Positions 35,763-42,884 of a DNA stretch of 64,000 nt are shown here, one piece after another. Each line of letters begins with the position of its first letter. Position 1 is the stretch's first letter. The stretch comes from Mucilaginibacter jinjuensis. GTDB taxonomy: Bacteria; Bacteroidota; Bacteroidia; Sphingobacteriales; Sphingobacteriaceae. Under the pieces are notes generated by a model. That model saw only the letters and a program-made list of their open reading frames with translations, searched no databases and was not told the DNA's origin. The stretch spans positions 4,154,001 to 4,218,000 of the forward strand of contig NZ_CP117167.1 of assembly GCF_028596025.1 (NCBI RefSeq), written 5' to 3'. A program made the translations under genes and the position numbers.

Positions 35763-37100
35763 TTAATAACCTGGGTTTTGCGTTACATCCGGGTCAGACA
35801 AAATATCTGAATACGAGATCGGGAACAGCCAGTAATTCTTATTGGTAAGCCCCAAAACCGCACCGGCACGACCGGTGCGCACCAGATCGAACCAACGGTG
35901 TGCTTCGAACGGGAACTCAACACTGTTTTCATCTTCTATCGCCTGTAATACATCTGCCTGTGTGGTGGCTGTAGTTGCCGGTACACCTGCACGGGCACGG
36001 ATGGTGTTTAAATCGGCAATTGCTCCGCTTAGGTTATTTTGCTGGGCACGAGCCTCGGCACGGATGAGGTAAAGCTCCGCAATCCTGATTACGTATGAGG
36101 GATCGATACTTGAAGATGTAGTGTTATACAATACACCATAAACACCGGCTCCTGTACCGGCTATTAGAGTTTTACGGGTACCACCAATATTGGGATTATT
36201 CAACTTGGCAACCAGTGCGTCAGACGGTTTAAGCGTATACTGCCCCCCCGCCGAGCTTGGGTACCACAAGTTCCAATAGCTATTTTTATCATTAGTAGAA
36301 AAGGTTAACTCAAATACAGACTCGGTACTTAAAAATGGTGCAGTGAAGAATGTATTGTAAGGTTTCACCAAAGCATATTTAGTATTGCTGATAACTTGAG
36401 TAGCATAGTTTTCGGCATCGCTCCATTGCTGACGGTATAGATGTAAACGGGCACGCAGCGCACGGGCTACGCTTTTTTGCGCGCGGTTACGGGTGCTCGC
36501 ATCTTCGGGCAATAACTGCTCGGCCTTAGTTAAATCTGCCAGCACCTGATCGTAAGTTTGATCGAGGGTGCTGCGCTTAACACCTTTCAGTGCATTTAAA
36601 TCTGTGGTTGGCGTCAACTGTAATTGTACACCTCCCCAGCCCCTACCCAGGTCGAAATAAGACAGAGCGCGGATAAAATAAGCTTCGCCCAAAATCTTGT
36701 TCTTCTCATCACTGGTCAATAACGGGTCATTCACCCCCGGTACTGCGGCTATCACGCTATTGGCCGAGTTAATTGTTTTGTAGATATTCTGATAAGCGGC
36801 AACGGTAATTACGTTATCAACCGGCACCGCATTCTGGTCCAGTTGCAGGTACTCATTCAGTGTTCCGTTAAAGATTACGTTATCGGCAGGCATTACACCC
36901 AAAGTTGGATAGTTGGATGCGTAGTAATTTTGCAACCTGTCATACGTACCAATAATGGCTGCACGAGCGGTACCGGCATCGGTAATGGCAGCATCTGTAG
37001 GCAAAAGGTTGTTGGGCTTCTCATCGAGATATTTTTTGCACGATGATGCACCAAGCGAAAGGGCAACTACTAAAAAGCTATAGATATATTTTCGTTTCAT
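35763..37100 (-). CDS. SusD/RagB family lipoprotein, sulfur-poor
   Basis: 445 residues with lipobox GASSCKK. SusD features: GEAYFIRALSYFDLGRGWGGVQL, RIAELYLIRAEARAQQNNLSGAIADLNTIRARAGVP, EFPFEAHRWFDLVRTGRA and the ending SDPDVTQNPGY. Apart from the initiator it has only one Met (LGVMPAD) and only the lipidated Cys; positions that are Met in the two other SusDs of this window (for example RAGMP) are replaced (RAGVP). Cargo unknown, probably sulfur-containing peptides given the leader peptide and neighbours. 11 bases downstream of susC. Confidence 0.94.
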   Translation of the reverse strand: MKRKYIYSFLVVALSLGASSCKKYLDEKPNNLLPTDAAITDAGTARAAIIGTYDRLQNYYASNYPTLGVMPADNVIFNGTLNEYLQLDQNAVPVDNVITVAAYQNIYKTINSANSVIAAVPGVNDPLLTSDEKNKILGEAYFIRALSYFDLGRGWGGVQLQLTPTTDLNALKGVKRSTLDQTYDQVLADLTKAEQLLPEDASTRNRAQKSVARALRARLHLYRQQWSDAENYATQVISNTKYALVKPYNTFFTAPFLSTESVFELTFSTNDKNSYWNLWYPSSAGGQYTLKPSDALVAKLNNPNIGGTRKTLIAGTGAGVYGVLYNTTSSSIDPSYVIRIAELYLIRAEARAQQNNLSGAIADLNTIRARAGVPATTATTQADVLQAIEDENSVEFPFEAHRWFDLVRTGRAGAVLGLTNKNYWLFPISYSDILSDPDVTQNPGY

Positions 37101-37111
37101 GTTATTGCAGA

Positions 37112-40100
37112 TTAAAAAGTTACGTTAGCGCCAACTTGTATAGTACGCGGTTGCGGCACAGTAGCCCAGTCGTAACCCGCTGTATTTTGATTATTACTTT
37201 GTGAACTGATCTCCGGGTCTAAGCCATCATAGTGGGTAAAGGTTAACAGGTTGGTGGCCTGTACATAGATCCTTGCTTTACTCAGGCCAATTTTGTTAAC
37301 CGTATTTACCGGCAGGTTATAACCCAGCGACAAGGTTTTAAGCCTGATGAATGAACCATCCTGTAAATAACGTGAGCTTAAGTTGGCCACGTTACCACCG
37401 TAGTTATTAGCCGCGCCATCATTCTGGGTTGGATTACCGCTGTAGGTAGTCATCCTTGGGATATCGGTAATCTGGCCCGGTGTGGTCCATCGGTTTAATT
37501 GTCTTGGTAAAAAGCCGATGTTAGCCTGCGTACCACCGTGTACCATGAAAAAGTCGTTCATGTTCATGATCTTGTTACCCTGTTGGAAGTAGAAGAAGAA
37601 ATTAAGGTCGAAGTTTTTATATGACAGGTTGTTGGTAAAGCCTCCGGTAAACTTAGGCAACGCATTGCCCACAATCTGGCGATCGGCCGAAGTGATCTTG
37701 CCATCTCCGTTCACATCCTGATAAATGGCGTTACCCGTTTGTGGATCAACCGATAGTTGTTTGTATAGTTGGAAAGAATTTACCGCATAACCTTGTCTCA
37801 GGATAGAAATATTACGACCTGATGCACCTTGGGCTATATCAGAAGCCAGTTTTTCGATCTTGTTATTGTTCCATGAGATGTTGAAGTCGGTAGTCCACTT
37901 AAAATCTTTGTTATCAATATTGGTCGAACGCAGATCTAACTCTACCCCTTTATTTCTAACCGCCCCATAATTCTGCAAATAACTGGCAAAGCCTGAGCGA
38001 TACGGTACAGGTACATTTAACAGCAGGTTGTAGGTATATTTGTTATAATAATCTATACTTACATTCAGCCTATTTTTCAGGATGGCGAACTCTGTTCCGA
38101 AATCTATCTGGCGGGTAGTTTCCCAGGTCAGGTCAGGGTTGGCCAATTGTGATGGCGCTGTACCTGCCTGTGAAAGATAATTGACGCCCGATGACGACCA
38201 TAAACCTAAGGCCGCATAAGGGCCGATACCGTTTTGATTACCTGATAAACCGATACTTCCTCTAAATTTCAGATCATCGAAAAAGTTCAGTTTCTTGATA
38301 AAATCTTCCTGACCGGCACGCCATGCTAAACCTCCAGATGGGAAATACCCCCACTGTTTGTTCTTTCCAAATTTCGACGAGCCATCTGCACGGATACTAC
38401 CATCAATAGTGTATTTATTATCGTAAGTATAACTTCCCTTACCAAAAAATGAAACCAGTTTGGCAGTGTTACTATAAGATGAACCAGTTGTAGTTGCAGC
38501 CGAACTGATAGCTGTAAGACTATTACCCGCAAAGCCGGTACCTGTAGCACTTGTACCCTGGCCTATCACCGTGTTTAAGGTATTACCCACCAAAGCGTTA
38601 ATGCTGTGCTTATTACCCGCACCAAATGATTTAATGTAGGTTAAAACCTGCTCGTTGGTGTACACCGTATTTTTTGTCTCGTAAGATTGTGCCGAACCAT
38701 TGGTGGCAATACCTGCGCTGATGAGTGTATTGGCATAATCATTTTCGTACTCATCATTATAATCCACACTCCAGCTGCTTCTTAATTTTAAGCCGGGGAT
38801 AAAAGTATATTCACCAAACAAGTTGCTGATGGTACGCCATGCAGAAGCATTATTATTTAAGTTAGCTATCAGCGCCAGGTGGTTATCAAAACTACCGTAA
38901 CGCGCATAAGAGCCATCGGCATTAAAAACCGGCAAATATGAACGTGGGAACAATGCCGAGTTAATTACACCTTGCGGGTTATTATCACTGCCACTTAAAT
39001 CGCGTACAGAGCGGGTTATGTTAATGCTGGTACCAATTTTAAGTTTGGTAGTAACATAATTATCGTAATTAAGCCTGGCAGTGTAGCGGGTATAGTTAGA
39101 TGGTTTTACGATAGATTCCTGGTTCAGATAGCCTAAAGCGATGTAATAGTCGCTGCTTTCGTTACCACCTTGTGCCGATGCATCATAGTCCTCAGTACGT
39201 GCAGTGCGGAAAAGATCGTCGGTACGGTCGTAAGTTGGTTGTCCTGCTGGATTGGCTATCAGACCTGTAACGGTTGATGGATCCTGCCCGTTATCTTTTG
39301 CGGTATTGATCTTAGCTTCGTTGGCGAGTAAGGCAGTCTCGGGCCCATTAGTAACCTGGAACTTCTTAATAGCGCTCGACCAACCCTGGTAAGTATTCAG
39401 GTTAATATGGCTTTGGCTGTTTCTTTTACCACGTTTGGTGGTTACAATAATTACGCCGTTAGCACCTAATGATCCGTAAATGGCAGTAGCGTTAGCATCT
39501 TTCAGGATCTGGATATTCTCAATATCGTTCGGGTTCAAATCTGCTAAAGGATTTGATGCTGCCTGGTTACCCAAGCCTGTTTGTACGGGATCTGAATTGC
39601 TTACAAAAACACCATCAATAATATAAAGCGGATCAACCGAGGCATTAATGGAGTTATTTCCCCTCACCCTGAAAGTTAAGCCTCCGCCAGGTACACCACT
39701 GTTAGATAATACTTGTACACCTGTGGCTTTACCTTGTAATAGCTGGTTAAAGCTTGCGACAGGGTTATTTTCGAGTTCCTTACCGCTAACGCTGGAGATA
39801 GAACCGGCAATATATTTACGCTCCTGCGTACTGTAACCGGTTACAATTACATCATTCAGCTGACTTATATTTTCTTTCAGCAAAATCTCAACCGGGCTGC
39901 CATTAACATTTACTTCCTGTTTAAGGTAGCCTACAAAACTTACCACCAATGTATAGGGGAAGCTCTGGCCGGTTACAAAGGAGAACTTACCATCCCGGTC
40001 TGCCGACACAGCATGGGTAGTTCCTTTAATAGTTACTACAGCACCTGGCAGTGGTTGGCGGGTTGCGGCATCAAGCACCGTACCGGTAAGCTTGGAATGT

Positions 40101-40192
40101 ATTGTTGGTTTATTATCTGTCTGTGCATAAGCAATTTGTACCATTAACAGGCACAAAAGTAAATGCACACTTCTTTTGTAGAAATGTTTCAT
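37112..40192 (-). CDS. SusC/RagA TonB-linked receptor without STN domain
   Basis: 1026 residues from the ATG at 40192 (MKHFYKRSVHLLLCLLMVQIAYA); a GTG one codon upstream opens the frame. Carboxypeptidase-like domain (LTGTVLDAATRQPLPGAVVTIKGTTHAV), plug (ATGVQVLSNSGVPGGGLTFRVRG, DPLYIIDGVF, IQILKDANATAIYGSLGANGVIIVTTKRG) and barrel ending PRTIQVGANVTF. It lacks the STN domain and has no neighbouring sigma/FecR pair, unlike the other receptors here; instead it is preceded by poly-Cys leader 3 and the operator. The mature part has four Met and no Cys by my reading, fewer than the other SusCs. Likely imports a sulfur source. Confidence 0.95.
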   Translation of the reverse strand: MKHFYKRSVHLLLCLLMVQIAYAQTDNKPTIHSKLTGTVLDAATRQPLPGAVVTIKGTTHAVSADRDGKFSFVTGQSFPYTLVVSFVGYLKQEVNVNGSPVEILLKENISQLNDVIVTGYSTQERKYIAGSISSVSGKELENNPVASFNQLLQGKATGVQVLSNSGVPGGGLTFRVRGNNSINASVDPLYIIDGVFVSNSDPVQTGLGNQAASNPLADLNPNDIENIQILKDANATAIYGSLGANGVIIVTTKRGKRNSQSHINLNTYQGWSSAIKKFQVTNGPETALLANEAKINTAKDNGQDPSTVTGLIANPAGQPTYDRTDDLFRTARTEDYDASAQGGNESSDYYIALGYLNQESIVKPSNYTRYTARLNYDNYVTTKLKIGTSINITRSVRDLSGSDNNPQGVINSALFPRSYLPVFNADGSYARYGSFDNHLALIANLNNNASAWRTISNLFGEYTFIPGLKLRSSWSVDYNDEYENDYANTLISAGIATNGSAQSYETKNTVYTNEQVLTYIKSFGAGNKHSINALVGNTLNTVIGQGTSATGTGFAGNSLTAISSAATTTGSSYSNTAKLVSFFGKGSYTYDNKYTIDGSIRADGSSKFGKNKQWGYFPSGGLAWRAGQEDFIKKLNFFDDLKFRGSIGLSGNQNGIGPYAALGLWSSSGVNYLSQAGTAPSQLANPDLTWETTRQIDFGTEFAILKNRLNVSIDYYNKYTYNLLLNVPVPYRSGFASYLQNYGAVRNKGVELDLRSTNIDNKDFKWTTDFNISWNNNKIEKLASDIAQGASGRNISILRQGYAVNSFQLYKQLSVDPQTGNAIYQDVNGDGKITSADRQIVGNALPKFTGGFTNNLSYKNFDLNFFFYFQQGNKIMNMNDFFMVHGGTQANIGFLPRQLNRWTTPGQITDIPRMTTYSGNPTQNDGAANNYGGNVANLSSRYLQDGSFIRLKTLSLGYNLPVNTVNKIGLSKARIYVQATNLLTFTHYDGLDPEISSQSNNQNTAGYDWATVPQPRTIQVGANVTF

Positions 40193-40273
40193 CACTATGT
40201 TTAAGATTAAAATTAAGGTGATCCCTTAGCCTCGCAGTGCGGCTTATAATAAGATCATGAAAATGAAAAGCAG

Positions 40274-40306
40274 AAAAAATACTGTTATCCAGAGCAGATT
40301 AAACAG
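40274..40306 (-). terminator. Possible attenuator after leader 3
   Basis: On the minus strand CTGTT (in the last leader codons, 40306-40302) can pair with AACAG (40286-40282), followed by TA and six T (40279-40274). The stem is short. Its 5' arm would be covered by a ribosome stalled on the Cys codons, which would favour read-through in cysteine starvation. Not proven. Confidence 0.35.
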
Positions 40307-40436
40307 CGCGACAGCAACAACACATGCCTAGAAAAGAAGCAGAAGATTTAGAGATTAAGCCAGCTTGAACAGCACTTGCAGAAAAGACTAATAATGCCTT
40401 TTTTTGATAATTAATTCGTTGTAAAGATTGTTTCAT
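40299..40436 (-). CDS. Poly-cysteine leader peptide 3
   Basis: 45 residues, ATG at 40436, TAA at 40301-40299, ending FLGMCCCCRAV (TGT TGT TGC TGT). It starts 17 bases downstream of operator site 3 and ends 106 bases before the susC start. An internal ATG directly before the Cys run (40325) could also be used. The rest of the peptide (MKQSLQRINYQKK... and a mildly hydrophobic middle) has no known counterpart. Position, length and the Cys run near the stop parallel leaders 1 and 2, so it is read as the attenuator ORF for the SusC-SusD-M14-tRNA-Cys unit. Confidence 0.75.
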   Translation of the reverse strand: MKQSLQRINYQKKALLVFSASAVQAGLISKSSASFLGMCCCCRAV

Positions 40437-40452
40437 TAGAAATAGTATATAA

Positions 40453-40479
40453 AGTCTATAGAATTAGTAGACAAATAAA
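40453..40479 (-). promoter_or_regulatory. Promoter with 21-bp operator, site 3 (leader 3 - susC)
   Basis: On the minus strand TTTATTTG (40479-40472) resembles the -7 box, and the 21-bp element (40473-40453) overlaps its last bases. Halves are TGTCTACTAA and TCTATAGACT around one base. It matches site 4 at 16 of 21 positions and carries the same TGTCTACTAA half as site 1. Confidence 0.6.
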
Positions 40480-40629
40480 GTAATTATATACCCCCTGTCA
40501 AAATTTTATTTCAAAAAAGACGTTTAAACGTTCCTTTGTATCCTGTTTTTTACATTGCGTAAACAAGTCGGCCTTTTGTAAAATCCTTAATACTTAATGC
40601 ATCTCCCCTTTGTGGTTTATTTTAAATGA

Positions 40630-40656
40630 TATATTTGCATACTAAATCTATAGATA
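40630..40656 (+). promoter_or_regulatory. Promoter with 21-bp operator, site 4 (ATP-grasp - monooxygenase)
   Basis: TATATTTG at 40630-40637 is an exact TAnnTTTG box, with TTTG 17 bases upstream (40609-40612) as a possible -33 element. The 21-bp element spans 40636-40656 (halves TGCATACTAA and TCTATAGATA) and overlaps the box as in site 3. No ATG and no Cys leader occurs before the gene start at 40683. Confidence 0.6.
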
Positions 40657-40682
40657 TTATAGTTTATAAACAACACATAAAC

Positions 40683-41663
40683 ATGAGCCAATTAGTTATA
40701 TCACACGAACACCCGGACTGGTTTAAACCCTTATTTACCGAGCTTGAAAAACGCGCGATAGCTTTTGATACCGTAAACCCTACAGAACATCAATTTGCAA
40801 TTGAAGCATCAAAGCCAGATTTCAACGTATTCTTTAACCGCATGAGCCCATCTGCCTATTTGCGCGATGGTGTACAGGGAACTTTTTATACCCTTAACTA
40901 TCTAAAATACCTCGAGGATAAAGGTGTACGCGTACTTAACGGCTACCAGGCTTTTACTTACGAAACATCAAAAGCATTACAATTACTGCTATTGGAAGAG
41001 TTGGGGATTAAGTATCCAAAATCGAGAGTGGTAAACCATACATCGCAAGTGATGGCAGCTACAGAAGGTTTGCGTTTCCCTATTGTTATCAAGGCCAATA
41101 TTGGTGGAAGCGGTGCCGGTATCGAGAAATTTGATTCGCTTGAAGAAGTTAAAGAAGCGGTAGCCAATAACCAGATTGATTTCGGCATTGACCATACTGC
41201 CTTAGTGCAGGAATTTATCCCAGCCCGTGGCGGATACATTACCCGTGTAGAAACATTGGGTGGTAAATATTTATATGGTATTAGAGTTTATACCACAGGT
41301 GAGAGCTTTAACCTATGCCCGGCAGATATTTGCCAAACTACTGCCGGTACCGAATTAGTACGTAATGCTTGCGCCATTGATGCACCTAAAAATGGTTTAA
41401 AGGTAGAAGCTTTTACGCCTTCTGACGAGATCATCGCCAATATTGAAGCCATTGTACAAGCCAGTAAAATTGATGTTGGCGGGATTGAATACATTATTGA
41501 CGACCGCGATGGCGAAGTGCTTTACTACGATGTAAATGCGCTATCGAACTTTGTGGCCGATGCGGTAAACGTAATTGGCTTTAATCCGCATGAAAAACTA
41601 GTTGATTTTATTGAGCAGGAAATTGCAGCGGTATCAACAAAAGAAGAAACTTACTCAATCTAA
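40683..41663 (+). CDS. ATP-grasp domain protein (RimK-like ligase)
   Basis: 326 residues from the ATG at 40683 (MSQLVISHEHPDW); the frame is open upstream to 40626 but that extension crosses the promoter region. ATP-grasp features: FPIVIKANIGGSGAGIEKF (ATP-binding strand and glycine loop), ALVQEFIPARGGYITRVETLGGKYLYGIRVY, and the metal-binding VGGIEYIIDDRDGEVLYYDVNALSNF. Members join a carboxylate to an amine or thiol using ATP in the cytoplasm. It is 5 bases upstream of the flavin monooxygenase, so the pair is translated together, under an operator shared with the poly-Cys units. The substrate is unknown; ligation to a cysteine or a sulfonate derivative is only a guess. Confidence 0.88.
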   Translation: MSQLVISHEHPDWFKPLFTELEKRAIAFDTVNPTEHQFAIEASKPDFNVFFNRMSPSAYLRDGVQGTFYTLNYLKYLEDKGVRVLNGYQAFTYETSKALQLLLLEELGIKYPKSRVVNHTSQVMAATEGLRFPIVIKANIGGSGAGIEKFDSLEEVKEAVANNQIDFGIDHTALVQEFIPARGGYITRVETLGGKYLYGIRVYTTGESFNLCPADICQTTAGTELVRNACAIDAPKNGLKVEAFTPSDEIIANIEAIVQASKIDVGGIEYIIDDRDGEVLYYDVNALSNFVADAVNVIGFNPHEKLVDFIEQEIAAVSTKEETYSI

Positions 41664-41668
41664 ACTTT

Positions 41669-42697
41669 ATGAGATACGGATATTGGTTACCTGTTTTTGG
41701 CGGCTGGCTGCGTAATGTAGAAGACGAGCAAATGCAACCCACCTGGGATTATGTAAAACGCTTGGCCATCAGAAGCGAAGAAGTTGGTTTCGACCTGGCT
41801 TTGATAGCTGAGCTAAACCTAAATGACATTAAAGGCGAAGAAGCGCCTTCGCTGGATGCATGGTCTACCGCGGCGGCATTGGCAGCGGTTACGAGCCGTC
41901 AGGAATTGATGGTTGCTGTTAGGCCTACATTTCATAACCCTGCTTTGCTGGCTAAACAAGCTGCAAATATTGACCATATCAGTAATGGCAGGCTGTCACT
42001 AAACCTCGTTTCGTCATGGTGGAAGGATGAGGCAGAGAAATACGGTGTGCATTTCGAACAGCATGATGACCGTTATGCACGCTCATCAGAGTGGCTGGAG
42101 GTGTTAGACAATGTCTGGAAGAAGGACCATTATACCTTTGATGGTAAGTACTATAAAGTGAATGATAATATATTGCAACCTAAACCTATTTCTGGTCCCC
42201 GTCCTCCTATTTATGCAGGCGGAGAATCTGAAGCTGCCAAAGACCTCATCTCATCCCGTTGCGATGGTTACGTTATGCATGGTGATTCGCCAGAGCTAAT
42301 CGGCCGTCGTATTGCCGACATGAGCGAGCGCCGCGATAAAAAGGGGCTGCCTCCAATGCAATTTGGTGTGGCGGCTTACAGTATCATCAGAAATACAGAG
42401 CAGGATGTAAAAAAAGAACTCGACCGCATTACCAATGTAAAAGAAGGCTCTTCGGGCTATAAAAATTATCAGCAATGGCTATCGGGCACGCAACTCGAAC
42501 AAACGGTATCATTATATGACTATTCGGTATCAAACCGGGGTTTAAGAAGTGGCTTAACCGGCACCCCGGCACAAGTACAAGATAGAATTGGCGAGTTTGA
42601 AAAAGCAGGTGTTAACTTTTTCTTGCTGCAATGCAGCCCACAGCTGGAAGAAATGGAAAGATTTGCAGAAACTGTAATTGGGAAAGTTTACGCGTAA
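41669..42697 (+). CDS. LLM-class flavin-dependent monooxygenase (SsuD/SfnG-like)
   Basis: 342 residues, ATG at 41669. Bacterial luciferase-like (TIM-barrel) signature: MRYGYWLPVFGGWLR, SEEVGFDLALIAELN, AAVTSRQELMVAVRPTFHNPALLAKQAANIDHISNGRLSLNLVSSWWKDEAEKYG, RSSEWLEVLDNVWKKDHYTFDGKYYKV, PPIYAGGESEAAKDLIS. Closest remembered relatives are alkanesulfonate and dimethylsulfone monooxygenases, which free sulfite from organosulfur compounds with FMNH2 and oxygen in sulfur starvation. The partner flavin reductase is not in this window. It follows the ATP-grasp gene and ends at a strong terminator. Confidence 0.88.
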   Translation: MRYGYWLPVFGGWLRNVEDEQMQPTWDYVKRLAIRSEEVGFDLALIAELNLNDIKGEEAPSLDAWSTAAALAAVTSRQELMVAVRPTFHNPALLAKQAANIDHISNGRLSLNLVSSWWKDEAEKYGVHFEQHDDRYARSSEWLEVLDNVWKKDHYTFDGKYYKVNDNILQPKPISGPRPPIYAGGESEAAKDLISSRCDGYVMHGDSPELIGRRIADMSERRDKKGLPPMQFGVAAYSIIRNTEQDVKKELDRITNVKEGSSGYKNYQQWLSGTQLEQTVSLYDYSVSNRGLRSGLTGTPAQVQDRIGEFEKAGVNFFLLQCSPQLEEMERFAETVIGKVYA

Positions 42698-42710
42698 AAA
42701 TTAGATAGTG

Positions 42711-42756
42711 CAAAATATAAAGGCTTGCTAACCCAATAGCGAGCCTTTATATTTTG
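42711..42756 (+). terminator. Intrinsic terminator after the monooxygenase gene
   Basis: A 20-bp inverted repeat (CAAAATATAAAGGCTTGCTA with its complement, one G-T pair) with loop ACCCAA, 13 bases after the stop. The A/T-rich outer stem supplies the T tract for either strand, so it could also limit antisense read-through. Confidence 0.9.
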
Positions 42757-42884
42757 TATACCCACGCATCAGTACACTACAAACTTATGCTCATTTGATA
42801 TGAATTTGTGATTCAAATATACAATGACACATATCAATTGAGTATAAGATGACGCCTCATCGCTCTGGATATTGAAGCGTTACT

